From contig MLAX01000005.1 of NCBI GenBank assembly GCA_001890945.1, positions 496,001 to 560,000 of the forward strand: a stretch of DNA of 64,000 nt. The letters are read 5' to 3'. Source of the stretch: Alphaproteobacteria bacterium AO1-B. GTDB lineage: Bacteria; Pseudomonadota; Alphaproteobacteria; Rhizobiales; Stappiaceae. The position numbers were made by a program, and so were the translations under genes. Below the pieces are notes generated by a model, which did not search any database, was not told the DNA's origin, and was given only the letters and a program-made list of their open reading frames with translations. How positions within the stretch are numbered: the stretch's first letter is position 1; every line of letters begins with the position of its first letter. Of this stretch, positions 24,604 through 34,507 are shown piece after piece.

Positions 24604-25911
24604 CTATCTCGACCGCCGGGCAAATATCTCGGCGGTCATTTCCTTGCAGGCCGGTATGACCGTTGCCGGATCAAGAACGGCGTCCCAGTCGATCCCATTG
24701 GGCGCCAGTTCCTTCAAGGTTGATTTGAAGTCAGCCTGTGACGCGGCCTTGGCAACAATGTCCTTGGCCTCTGCTCTCGGAACGCCGTTCTTGGCAAGCG
24801 CGAAGCTTGCGGCCTCTGCCATGATTTCCGGATGGTCCTTCAAGGCAGCAGAGATTCGGCCCTGGTTCGGCGACATGCTGTCTGCAAGCGCTTGGGCGTG
24901 GCGGAGGGCTGCGCCGGTTGCAATCAGCATTTGGGGCAAGAATGCCCATTCCAGTGGCCAGCGCGCGCCGTCCCGTTCTTCTGCCGGACTGGCCGCTGCC
25001 GCAATCCCGCCTGCGGACGTTTGCACGATGGTGTTGAGTGTCAGAATGGCTTCCGCCTGAACCGGATTGGCCTTTTGCGGCATTGTCGAGGACCCGCCGC
25101 CTGTTCCCGACGAGACCTCCGCAATATCTGATCGGCTGAGGAGAAGAAGATCGCCGGCCATTTTGGCAAGACCTGCGGTGAGGGCTTGCAGCCAAGCGGA
25201 CAGAGCGAGGATGTTCGACCGGTTCGTGTGCCAGGATGGCGAAAAATGGAGTTTGAGTTCCTTGGCAAGAGCCTCCGCGACACGCGGTCCATCTGGGACA
25301 ATCGCGCTGTTAACGCCGGAAGCCCCGCCGAACTGGACTTTCAGAACCTTCTTGCGAAGATCTGGCAGGTCAGCCTCAGCGTCGATTGGGCCGTGTGCCC
25401 ATTGGGCAATCCGGTATCCTAACGTGACAGGTGTCGAAATCTGCGACCGTGTCCGGCCGGCCAGAAGCTGATTGGCGTGCCGGACGCTTTCTGTTTCCAA
25501 AGTGTCGATCAGTTTACCAAGGCGTTCTTCCAGCACATCGAGGCAGCTCTTTGCCTGGAGAACCAGTGCGGTGTCCATCACGTCCTGGCTGGTGGCTCCC
25601 CAGTGCAGCCAGCTGCCTGCGTCGTCACCGGCGATCTTCCTCAAGGAAGCCACAAGTGCGGGAACAGGAATTCCAGCAGACCGCGTGCTGCTACTCAAAG
25701 CATTCGGCTCAATCTCAAAGGTTTCCAGAGCGGAGACGATGATCTCAGCAGCTTCGTCGGGGATGATGCCGAGGGCACCTTGTACTCTTGCGAGCGCCTG
25801 CTCGAAACGGATCATATGAAGGAGATCTGCGTCCTCATCCAGCCGCAAAACCAGATCGGCGTCGGAGTAAAGATCGGAAAAAACCGGGCTTGAAAACAGG
25901 GAAACAGGCAT
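24604..25911 (-). CDS. pcaB: 3-carboxy-cis,cis-muconate cycloisomerase
   Basis: PcaB lactonises 3-carboxy-cis,cis-muconate to 4-carboxymuconolactone. The 435-residue protein belongs to the fumarase/aspartase superfamily. The signature GSSTMPQKANPVQAE is intact, HWGATSQDVMDTALVLQ is the TS-x-DxxDT region and AGRTRSQISTPVTLG follows. ATG 25911 is taken; a TTG at 25926 in frame is also possible. It is the most distal gene of the pob-pca operon. A 54-base gap separates it from the BKACE gene. Confidence 0.95.
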   Translation of the reverse strand: MPVSLFSSPVFSDLYSDADLVLRLDEDADLLHMIRFEQALARVQGALGIIPDEAAEIIVSALETFEIEPNALSSSTRSAGIPVPALVASLRKIAGDDAGSWLHWGATSQDVMDTALVLQAKSCLDVLEERLGKLIDTLETESVRHANQLLAGRTRSQISTPVTLGYRIAQWAHGPIDAEADLPDLRKKVLKVQFGGASGVNSAIVPDGPRVAEALAKELKLHFSPSWHTNRSNILALSAWLQALTAGLAKMAGDLLLLSRSDIAEVSSGTGGGSSTMPQKANPVQAEAILTLNTIVQTSAGGIAAAASPAEERDGARWPLEWAFLPQMLIATGAALRHAQALADSMSPNQGRISAALKDHPEIMAEAASFALAKNGVPRAEAKDIVAKAASQADFKSTLKELAPNGIDWDAVLDPATVIPACKEMTAEIFARRSR

Positions 25912-25965
25912 GAAAACTGGGCTCAAACAAAGGGAGCTTGATCAAGAAACAACAAAGACTTGCCG

Positions 25966-26802
25966 TCAAGCGGCTTTGAGCGGAATCTGCAAGATCTCGC
26001 GTGCCTTTTGCCAGTCCGCAACCGGCCGCTCGTACTTTTCGCAAAGCTCAACCGCCCGTTTGACCAAAGCGGCATTGGACGGAGCAAGCCTGTCCTTGTC
26101 GAGGCGGATGTTGTCTTCCAGTCCGGTGCGAGTGTGCCCTCCGGCCGCGATCGACCACTCGTTGATGGTCAGCTGGTGACGGCCGATGCCGGCAGCACAC
26201 CATTCGGCATCCGGAACGAGCCGTTCGACAGTCTTGATGTAATAGTCGAACACATCCTTATCGACGGGCATAGCGTTCTTCACACCCATGACGAACTGGA
26301 CATAGAGACTGCCTGGTATGCGGCCGTCCTTGTTCATCGCCGCTGCCTGGTGAATGTGGCTGAGATCGAAAGCCTCGATCTCCGGTTTGATGGAGTAGGT
26401 CCGCATTTCTGCGGCCAGCCAGTCCACAAGATCCGGAGGGTTTTCGTAAACCCGCGTCGGGAAGTTGTTGGAGCCAACGGAAAGGGAGGCCATGTCCGGC
26501 TCAAGCGGCAGCATACCGCCGCGCGCTTTTCCAGCGCCTGAACGCCCGCCGGTCGAGAACTGGATGATCATGCCGGGACAGTGTTTTTCAAGACCTTCCT
26601 TTAATCGGGCAAATTTCTCCGGATCCGAAGACGGGCTTTGATCCTCGTTGCGCACATGGGCGTGGCAAATTGTGGCACCGGCTTCAAAGGCCTCGTGCGT
26701 ACTTTCGACCTGTTCAGCAACACTGACCGGCACAGCTGGATTGTTTTCTTTTGTCGGCAACGAACCGGTGATCGCAACACAGATGATGCAGGGTTTGCTC
26801 AT
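25966..26802 (-). CDS. Beta-keto acid cleavage enzyme (BKACE/DUF849) family
   Basis: A 278-residue TIM-barrel enzyme. The zinc ligands sit in the HxH motif CHAHVR. Other family marks are ICVAITGSLPTKENNP at the start, IIQFSTGGRSG, LSVGSNNFPTRVYENP, KPEIEAFDLSHI, VQFVMGVKNAMPVD and WCAAGIGRHQLTIN. BKACE enzymes condense a beta-keto acid with acetyl-CoA, releasing acetoacetate and a new CoA thioester. Within this operon the natural substrate would be 3-oxoadipate, giving acetoacetate and succinyl-CoA, which would replace PcaIJ and PcaF. That specificity is inferred. ATG 26802 with AGGCGG upstream overlaps no other gene and lies 7 bases after pcaG. Confidence 0.88.
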   Translation of the reverse strand: MSKPCIICVAITGSLPTKENNPAVPVSVAEQVESTHEAFEAGATICHAHVRNEDQSPSSDPEKFARLKEGLEKHCPGMIIQFSTGGRSGAGKARGGMLPLEPDMASLSVGSNNFPTRVYENPPDLVDWLAAEMRTYSIKPEIEAFDLSHIHQAAAMNKDGRIPGSLYVQFVMGVKNAMPVDKDVFDYYIKTVERLVPDAEWCAAGIGRHQLTINEWSIAAGGHTRTGLEDNIRLDKDRLAPSNAALVKRAVELCEKYERPVADWQKAREILQIPLKAA

Positions 26803-26809
26803 GTCCGCC

Positions 26810-27430
26810 TCAAATGTCGAAAAAAACGGTTTCGTCTTCGCCTTGCAGCTTGATATCAAACCGGTAGACCGGCGTGCCATCGTTATCTGTCCGCTCTGCA
26901 ATCAGTGTTGCGCGGCGGCGCTCCCACTCGATCAGATTTAGCACCGGATCGGCTGCATTGGCGGATGTCTCATCTGAAAAATAAAGCCGGGTTTGCAGCC
27001 CCAAATTGATTCCGCGTGCCACGATCCAGAGGCTGATATGCGGAGCCATTTGACGACCGTTCAGATCCGTGACCGCACCCGGCTTTACCGTCTCGAAAGT
27101 CCAGTAGCCGGTGTCGAAATCCGGAATAACCCGGCCCCAGCCCCTGAACCCGTCTTCAACCTCACCACGATGCTCTGGATGGGCATAGATGCCGTCTGCA
27201 TTGGCCTGCCAGGCTTCCAGAAGCACGTCCTTGATTGGAGACCCCATGCCATCAATGACGCCGCCCTCAACGCGAATGCGTTCGCCCTTTGCGTTTGGCC
27301 CGGCAATGTCATGCCCGAGCTCCTGGGCGTAAATGTCAAAACCGGCGGCTCCGGGCGCAAGGCCTATGTGGACATAAGGGCCCGCCGTCTGGGAGGGTGT
27401 TTCTTTCAAGTAATTCAGTGTCTGGCGCAT
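26810..27430 (-). CDS. pcaG: Protocatechuate 3,4-dioxygenase alpha subunit
   Basis: PcaG is the structural partner of PcaH in the intradiol ring-cleavage enzyme. The 206-residue protein shows the family start ETPSQTAGPYVHIGLAPG, RIRVEGGVIDGMG, VLLEAWQANADGIY and RQMAPHISLWIVARGIN. The alpha subunit lacks the full iron-ligand set of PcaH, as expected. It follows pcaH by 2 bases, with the RBS GGAGGGG inside the end of pcaH. Confidence 0.96.
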   Translation of the reverse strand: MRQTLNYLKETPSQTAGPYVHIGLAPGAAGFDIYAQELGHDIAGPNAKGERIRVEGGVIDGMGSPIKDVLLEAWQANADGIYAHPEHRGEVEDGFRGWGRVIPDFDTGYWTFETVKPGAVTDLNGRQMAPHISLWIVARGINLGLQTRLYFSDETSANAADPVLNLIEWERRRATLIAERTDNDGTPVYRFDIKLQGEDETVFFDI

Positions 27431-27432
27431 GA

Positions 27433-28158
27433 TCAGTTCCCCTCCGGCCGGTTTTCAAACAGCGTCGACCGGCGCCCACGCAACACGATGTCGAACTTGT
27501 AGGCTATGGTATCGAGGGGGATGGTGGTGTTGAGATCCAGTCGTGCGACCAGTTGATCAACCGCCTCCGGGTCGGGAATGGAGTTCACGATCGGGCATTT
27601 GGCGATCAACGGGTCGCCTTCAAAGTAGCACTGCGTGATTAGGCGCTGTGCGAAGGCGGAACCGAAGATGGAAATATGGACATGGGCCGGCCGCCAGTTG
27701 TTCACCCAATTGCGCCAGGGATATGCGCCAGGCTTCACGGTTCTGAACGCGTAGTACCCGTTCTCGTCCGTTAGTGTGCGGCCACAGCCGCCAAAATTCG
27801 GGTCAATCGGCGCGAGATAAGTGTCCTTCTTGTGTCGGTAACGGCCACCCGCATTGGCTTGCCAGATTTCGAGCAGTGTGTTCGGAACCGGCTTTGCATT
27901 CTCGTCGAGAACCCGTCCATGAAGGATGATGCGCTCGCCAATCGGGCTTTCGCCCGGTTTTGCGTAGTTCGACAGAAGATCCTTGTCGAGCGGGTCGATG
28001 TCGTTGTGTCCAAAGACCGGTCCGGTGATTTCGCTGACTGTCGTTTCCAGGCTGATCATCGAATACTGAGGGGATCTGGAAACGCTTGTCTTGTAGTCCG
28101 GCGTCAGCGCGGGCGGCTGCCATTGCCGGTCACGCTGGTAATAGGGGCCTGGTTTCAT
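27433..28158 (-). CDS. pcaH: Protocatechuate 3,4-dioxygenase beta subunit
   Basis: PcaH holds the non-heme Fe(III) that opens protocatechuate between its hydroxyls to 3-carboxy-cis,cis-muconate. The 241-residue protein has the four iron ligands in place: Tyr in [10 protein letters not shown], Tyr in [10 protein letters not shown] and the two His of [11 protein letters not shown]. The N-terminus ([20 protein letters not shown]) is typical. RBS GGAGG lies 9 bases before ATG 28158. Confidence 0.97.
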   Translation of the reverse strand: MKPGPYYQRDRQWQPPALTPDYKTSVSRSPQYSMISLETTVSEITGPVFGHNDIDPLDKDLLSNYAKPGESPIGERIILHGRVLDENAKPVPNTLLEIWQANAGGRYRHKKDTYLAPIDPNFGGCGRTLTDENGYYAFRTVKPGAYPWRNWVNNWRPAHVHISIFGSAFAQRLITQCYFEGDPLIAKCPIVNSIPDPEAVDQLVARLDLNTTIPLDTIAYKFDIVLRGRRSTLFENRPEGN

Positions 28159-28181
28159 TGTGGCGTTCCTCCCGGCCGGCG

Positions 28182-28571
28182 TTATTCGCCCGCCTCCTCC
28201 CGTTCCATGTCCGCGTAAGTGTCCTTGGCAATCTTGAGCGCCTGGTTGGCCCGCGGAACTCCAGCATAAATCGCGACATGCTGGAAGGCTTCCAGAACAT
28301 CCTGCTTGCTAGCACCTGTCCGGGCCGTTGCTCGGATGTGCATGGCAATTTCCTCAAAATTCCCGAGAGCTGCCAAGAGGGCCAGCGTCAACATGGAGCG
28401 CTCGCGCGGGCTGATGCCGTCAGATGCCCAGACCGTTCCCCAGGCCGCCTCGGTGATCAGTGTTTGAAAGGGCGCATCGAGATCCGTCTTGGATGCTTCA
28501 GCGCGATCAACATGGGCGTCGCCCAAAACGGAGCGTCGGACATCCAAACCCTGCTCATACCGGTCAGACAT
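28182..28571 (-). CDS. pcaC: 4-carboxymuconolactone decarboxylase
   Basis: PcaC decarboxylates 4-carboxymuconolactone to 3-oxoadipate enol-lactone. The 129-residue AhpD-fold protein has the typical [20 protein letters not shown] start, the central [18 protein letters not shown] and the [19 protein letters not shown] region. It is a separate PcaC rather than a PcaL fusion. Its first codons overlap the end of pcaD by 8 bases, so translation is coupled. Confidence 0.96.
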   Translation of the reverse strand: MSDRYEQGLDVRRSVLGDAHVDRAEASKTDLDAPFQTLITEAAWGTVWASDGISPRERSMLTLALLAALGNFEEIAMHIRATARTGASKQDVLEAFQHVAIYAGVPRANQALKIAKDTYADMEREEAGE

Positions 28572-29354
28572 GAGCGCTCTCCTTCAAAAAATCCTGCAAA
28601 TGGCCGGTAAACACGTCAGCCTGCTCAACACAGGGCAGGTGACCAGCGCTTGCTATCTCAATGAACTTGCTGCCACGGATCAGGTCCGTGGTGGCCTTTA
28701 CCTGTTCCGGAGGGCTGGCGAGATCTTCAGATCCGGCGAGCCCCAATACGGGAAGCGTCAATTCGGAGGTTGTCGCGGTGAGATCCGTTACGGCCAGGGC
28801 TTCACTGCAGCCGATATAACCCTCAGCTGGCGTCCGGCTCAGCATGTTGCGCCAGGCAATGCATTCGTCAGAGTGCCGGAAAGGGCCGGAGAACCAACGG
28901 TCCAGAACAGCGTCGGCGATACTTTCGACACCGCCTTTCCGGACTGCGGCAATCCGGGTCTGCCACATGTCTTCTGTTCCCATTTTTGCCGCTGTGCAGG
29001 CCAGAACAAGACAGGTCATGCGATCCGGCTGGCGATCGGCCAGCAGTTGTCCAATCATCCCGCCGATGGAAAGACCGACCAGCGAGAACTGAGATACGCC
29101 GATATGACCGAGCAATTCCTCCAGATCTACGACCAGATCCGTCATGGAATAAACATCAGAGGGGCAGGACGAGAGGCCATGGCCGCGCTTGTCGAAGCGG
29201 ATGTAGCGGAAGCCTTCTTCAGGAAGACGCTCGATGACCTTGTCCCAGAGCCGCAGATCCGTGCCGAGGGAGTTTGCAAACACGACAGAGGTGCCGGCCG
29301 GGTCGCCGTCCTCCCGCCAGTGAATGTCCGCATTTGTGAGCCGTGCGATGTGCA

Positions 29355-29355
<1 letters not shown>
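28564..29355 (-). CDS. pcaD: 3-oxoadipate enol-lactonase
   Basis: PcaD hydrolyses the enol-lactone to 3-oxoadipate. The 263-residue alpha/beta hydrolase has the oxyanion segment FANSLGTDLRLWD, RFDKRGHGLS, the nucleophile S96 in VGLSIGGM, an acid in LAGSEDLASPP and the final His in ASAGHLPCVEQ. ATG 29355 overlaps the pobA stop (TGATG). It lies between pobA and pcaC. Confidence 0.95.
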
Positions 29356-30524
<1,169 letters not shown>

Positions 30525-30575
30525 CTAGACCTCCCCGCGTTTTTGAGCATATTGTTTATCTGAAATGGTGAAGTA

Positions 30576-30596
30576 AAATGACAAATTAGGTCATTT
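30576..30596. promoter_or_regulatory. LysR-type operator between pobA and pcaQ
   Basis: AAATGAC-N7-GTCATTT is a perfect inverted repeat of 7-bp arms in the 94-base divergent promoter. The spacing and position fit a LysR-type recognition site, presumably bound by PcaQ. Confidence 0.65.
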
Positions 30597-30618
30597 GATT
30601 TCCAAAATGGATAAGTAA

Positions 30619-31539
30619 ATGATCGATCGGCGGATAAAATTCCGGCACATCCAATGTTTTGTCGAGATTGCGCAGGAACGCAGTCTGAAGCTCGCTGCCG
30701 ACAAGTTAAACCTTACTCAACCGGCCATATCCAAAACCCTCAAGGAATTGGAGGAAACGATTGGCGCGACACTGATGACCCGCAGCCGCGCGGGCATATC
30801 GCTGACGCCGCAAGGCAAGATGTTCCTGCATTTTGCGCAAATTTCCCTAGCCAGCCTCCAGCAGGGCCTGGACGGTGTGGTCAACGCCGGTGAGGAGGCG
30901 CGGGCCACTTTGACTGTTGGAGCTTTGCCGAGTGTTTCGGGAAGCTTCTTGCCCGCTGCCATCCGTGAATTCCGGGATCTGGCCCCAACGGTGATTCTGA
31001 AAATCCTTGATGGGCCGCACGGATATCTGATCGAGCGGTTGCGGCTGGGTGAAATCGATCTGGTGATTGGCCGCCTCGGACGCCCGGTCACCATGGAAGG
31101 AGTTTCGTTCACGCAGCTTTATTCTGAGCGGGTCGAGTTCGTCGTCCGGGCTGGTCATCCGCTCCTGGAAGCTCCGGATATCAAACGCATTGTTGATTGG
31201 CCGGTGCTCTATCCGCCGGAGGGGTCTGCCATCCGGCCTTTGGTTGAGCGGTATCTGATCGCCAACGGCGTTGCGGAAATTCCGAACCGGATTGAGACCG
31301 TGTCCGGTGCGTTCGGTCGTATTTATACGCGTCAGTCGGACGCTGTCTGGATCATCTCTTCCGGTGTGGTGCGCAATGAAACGGCTGATGGCGATCTGAT
31401 CCGCTTGCCCTTCGAAAGCGACATCACCAAAGGGCCGATCGGGTTGATGACCCGCCCCGATGCCCAGCCGAGCCCAGCCGAGCAGGTCTTCCGGCTGGCT
31501 GTTCAAACCGCCATTGAAAATTTGGGACTCTCCTCATGA
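30619..31539 (+). CDS. pcaQ: LysR-type regulator of the pca genes
   Basis: A 306-residue LysR protein. The winged-helix domain opens RRIKFRHIQCFVEIAQERSL and contains ADKLNLTQPAISKTLKELEE, close to known PcaQ sequences. The effector domain follows (about residues 90-300). PcaQ activates pca genes in response to pathway intermediates in rhizobia and relatives; here it is divergent from pobA, with an inverted repeat between. Its stop overlaps the start of the ThDP enzyme gene (ATGA), so that gene is probably co-expressed. Confidence 0.9.
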   Translation: MIDRRIKFRHIQCFVEIAQERSLKLAADKLNLTQPAISKTLKELEETIGATLMTRSRAGISLTPQGKMFLHFAQISLASLQQGLDGVVNAGEEARATLTVGALPSVSGSFLPAAIREFRDLAPTVILKILDGPHGYLIERLRLGEIDLVIGRLGRPVTMEGVSFTQLYSERVEFVVRAGHPLLEAPDIKRIVDWPVLYPPEGSAIRPLVERYLIANGVAEIPNRIETVSGAFGRIYTRQSDAVWIISSGVVRNETADGDLIRLPFESDITKGPIGLMTRPDAQPSPAEQVFRLAVQTAIENLGLSS

Positions 31540-33293
31540 GCAAGACTGCGACGACTTCTGCCAATGGCGATGCTTTGCGCTCTAAAAGTGCAACAGAAGA
31601 GATTGTCTCCATCACATCCGGAGGGGCTCTGCTCAGCCGGATGAAAGCGATTGGCATTGACTACATTTTTGCAAATTCCGGGACGGATTTCCCGCCGGTG
31701 ATTGAAGGTCTTGCCGAGGCAGATGCCAAGAACATCGATCTACCGGAAGCGATTGTCATCCCGCACGAAAGTGCGGCCATGGGCATGGCGCATGGCTATT
31801 ACCTTGGCACTGGCAAAACGGCGGCAGTAATGGCGCACACGAATGTGGGGCTTGCGAACTGTGCGATAGGCACGATCAACGCATCGATCGAAAACATACC
31901 AATGATGCTCTTTTCCGGGAGAACCCCAACAACAGAGCAGGGGCGGTTCGGGTCGCGAACCGTTCCGATCGGCTGGGGGCAGGAAATGCGCGATCAAACC
32001 GCTTTGGTCCGTGAAGCCTGCAAATGGGACTATGAGCTGCGGTTTCCCGAGCAGACTGTCGAAACGGTTGACCGGGCGAAAGCGCTTGCCGAGACAACAC
32101 CGCGCGGTCCGGTCTATGTGAGCTTGCCGCGCGAAGTCCTATGTGAGCTTTGCCCGGTGGACCAATTGGGCTCGCCAGCGATTATGGTCGCGCCGCAGCC
32201 GGGTATCGACCAAGCCGCCATTACACGGGCAGTCGAACTTATTTCCCAAGCTGACAATCCAGTGATTTTCGCGCAGCGCGGAGCCGGTGGCGCCGACGGC
32301 TTTGCAGCTCTTGCCGGGATGGCGGAGCGATGGGGCATGCCTGTCTGCCAATACTGGGCTGTGCGGCTTGCGATGGATCTCGATCATCCGATGGCTGCCG
32401 GCAACGATCCGGCCGTTCTTCTGGAAACCGCAGATGTTGTTCTGGTTATCGACAGTCTGGCTCCCTGGGCGCCGGACAAACACAAGCTAAAGCCCGGATG
32501 CAAGGTGATACACCTCGGGCAAGATCCCCTTTTCAGCAAAGTTCCGGTGCGCAATTTCCAATGTGATCTGGCAATCGCATCGGACGTGCAGCCGGGAATC
32601 GTCGCTTTGAAGGCAGCTTTGGATGAGCTTGAACTGTCCGAAAAAGCAGCGCCGAGACGAGCCCAATGGGCTGCGCGCAACAAGGCAAACCGGCAAGCCG
32701 TTTTGGCATCGGCTGAAGCCGATGGATCGGGGCGCATCACCAAGAATTTGGTCAGTCTGTGCCTGTCCCGCGTATTGGGGGATCAAAAAGCATCGGTGCT
32801 TTCAGAACTCGGCTGCCCTCCTGCGCCCATGAGTTTAAACCACTGGCAGGCCTGGTATCAGGAGCCCCATGCGGGCGGGCTCGGCTGGTGTTTTCCAGCC
32901 GCTCTTGGCATGAAGCTCGGCGCACCGGATCGCACCATTGTAGCGACCATGGGAGACGGGTCCTACATGTATTCCAACCCGGTGGTTTGTCATCAGATTG
33001 CCGAAGCTCTCGACCTGCCGATCCTTGTGATCGTTTTAAACAATGCAGAGTGGGGTGCGGTACGCCAGTCTGTTCTGGATCATTATCCGGATGGCTATGC
33101 GGCCCGAAGCAACAGGATGCCGTTGACCCAACTGTCGCCGGTGCCGGATTTTACGCATGTTGCCAATGCCAGTCGCGCCTATGCTGAGCGTGTCGAACAG
33201 GCGACAGATCTGGAGGCAGCTCTCAGAGATGCGCTCAAGCAAATCGAGCAAAACAAAACCCTCGCATTATTGGATGTTGTTGTGTCGCGGTAG
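31536..33293 (+). CDS. Thiamine diphosphate-dependent enzyme of acetolactate synthase/benzoylformate decarboxylase type
   Basis: A 585-residue three-domain ThDP enzyme. The catalytic glutamate of the PYR domain is in IPHESAAMGMAHG, the middle domain carries VIFAQRGAGG, and the PP domain has the cofactor motif GDGSYMYSNPVVCHQ ending in VLNN. GGLGWCFPAALG resembles 2-oxo-acid decarboxylases. It overlaps pcaQ by 4 bases, so it belongs to the aromatic regulon. A role in decarboxylating an aryl-2-oxoacid to an aldehyde ahead of 4-hydroxybenzoate is possible, but acetolactate-type carboligation or oxalyl-CoA-like chemistry cannot be ruled out. Confidence 0.82.
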   Translation: MSKTATTSANGDALRSKSATEEIVSITSGGALLSRMKAIGIDYIFANSGTDFPPVIEGLAEADAKNIDLPEAIVIPHESAAMGMAHGYYLGTGKTAAVMAHTNVGLANCAIGTINASIENIPMMLFSGRTPTTEQGRFGSRTVPIGWGQEMRDQTALVREACKWDYELRFPEQTVETVDRAKALAETTPRGPVYVSLPREVLCELCPVDQLGSPAIMVAPQPGIDQAAITRAVELISQADNPVIFAQRGAGGADGFAALAGMAERWGMPVCQYWAVRLAMDLDHPMAAGNDPAVLLETADVVLVIDSLAPWAPDKHKLKPGCKVIHLGQDPLFSKVPVRNFQCDLAIASDVQPGIVALKAALDELELSEKAAPRRAQWAARNKANRQAVLASAEADGSGRITKNLVSLCLSRVLGDQKASVLSELGCPPAPMSLNHWQAWYQEPHAGGLGWCFPAALGMKLGAPDRTIVATMGDGSYMYSNPVVCHQIAEALDLPILVIVLNNAEWGAVRQSVLDHYPDGYAARSNRMPLTQLSPVPDFTHVANASRAYAERVEQATDLEAALRDALKQIEQNKTLALLDVVVSR

Positions 33294-33480
33294 ATTTGGC
33301 TTGCGTTGGTACTTGCGGTTTTTGCTCTAAAACTGATTGATCGTTCAGGTTTGGGCGTTGTTTGAGTAATGATGCCAGTAACCGAAATTATACGAATGAT
33401 GTGAAATAACTTTACTTGAACAACTGCATAGTTAGGCCGCTGGCATCATTTTGCATGGCCGTTTCTGCAATGGGGAAGCC

Positions 33481-34302
33481 GTGCTGCACAAAATAATACG
33501 CGTGATGATCGCGGACGATAGCTCAATCGCTCGGGACATCGTTGCGGAAGGTATTCAGGCCCATCGCGGTGAACGCTATATCGAGATTGAGCAAGCATCG
33601 AATGGCCGGGCGGCCCTCGAGATACTCCAAGCGAAACGCATCGACGTTGCCTTTGTCGACATTCACATGCCAGGCCTCAACGGTCCGGAAGTCGTTTCGG
33701 CAATGCGCGATACCCAGTCGAATGACTGTTTGACCGTCGCCATGTCGAGCAGTCTCGATGATAAGGCGGAATCGGTGCTGAAGCGATTTGGCGCCTATCA
33801 TTTCCTGCAAAAGCCCTTCAGCCCCGCCGAAATCTCCGAGATTATTGCCACCTATCGCATCATGACCCGATCCTATCCGATCCTGGTGGTCGACGATTCT
33901 GGAACAATGCGGAAATTGACCCGAAAAGTTTTGGAAAGCAGCCGTTTCGAGTTTGAGGTTTCAGAAGCAGATAGTGCCGATGCGGCGTTGAAAGCGCTTT
34001 CTCGCGGCAAATTCGAACTGGTCTTGACCGATTTTCACATGCCGGGTGTAGACGGTCTGGAGCTGGCCGGTTCCATTCGGGATTTGTCCAGCAAGGTTGG
34101 TATTTACATGATGTCGACAAACGATACGACGTATCTCGAACGGTCTGCCGCCTTTGTCGGGATCTCCGGTTTCTTGAAAAAGCCCTTCAACGCGGCTGAC
34201 ATCGATATGCTGATGCACGACTACCTGGAAATCGACAAGCCGAAGTTCGGCAAGGTCAGAGACGTGTTCAGTTTCATTGAGCGCGAACGCAAGGCCTCCT
34301 GA
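33481..34302 (+). CDS. Protein with two receiver domains and no output domain
   Basis: A 273-residue protein with two complete response-regulator receiver domains in tandem. Receiver 1 has the acidic pair in VMIADDSSIAR, the phospho-acceptor Asp in AFVDIHMPGLNG and the Lys in FLQKPF. Receiver 2 repeats this: ILVVDDSGTMR, VLTDFHMPGVDG and FLKKPF. No DNA-binding or enzymatic domain follows; the last 40 residues are a charged tail. It may relay phosphate or act like CheY. GTG 33481 next to GGGGAAG is chosen, but TTG 33451 is possible. No kinase gene is adjacent. Confidence 0.85.
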   Translation: MLHKIIRVMIADDSSIARDIVAEGIQAHRGERYIEIEQASNGRAALEILQAKRIDVAFVDIHMPGLNGPEVVSAMRDTQSNDCLTVAMSSSLDDKAESVLKRFGAYHFLQKPFSPAEISEIIATYRIMTRSYPILVVDDSGTMRKLTRKVLESSRFEFEVSEADSADAALKALSRGKFELVLTDFHMPGVDGLELAGSIRDLSSKVGIYMMSTNDTTYLERSAAFVGISGFLKKPFNAADIDMLMHDYLEIDKPKFGKVRDVFSFIERERKAS

Positions 34303-34507
34303 AGAAACAAAGCCACGGGTCTGTAACCAGATCACTTGTATTGCTGGGATTAAAATCAAATTTTCCCGGTATTATTTGCCGTTTTCCTACAATCATTTTG
34401 GATAGTGCTGTGTCTGTCTTGATTACGGACGGTCAAGTTGATTCAATGGAAGAATCAGAACTTCAGCGGATGTGTAGCGATTTCGCCCCGATACCAAGGA
34501 GCGCGGC

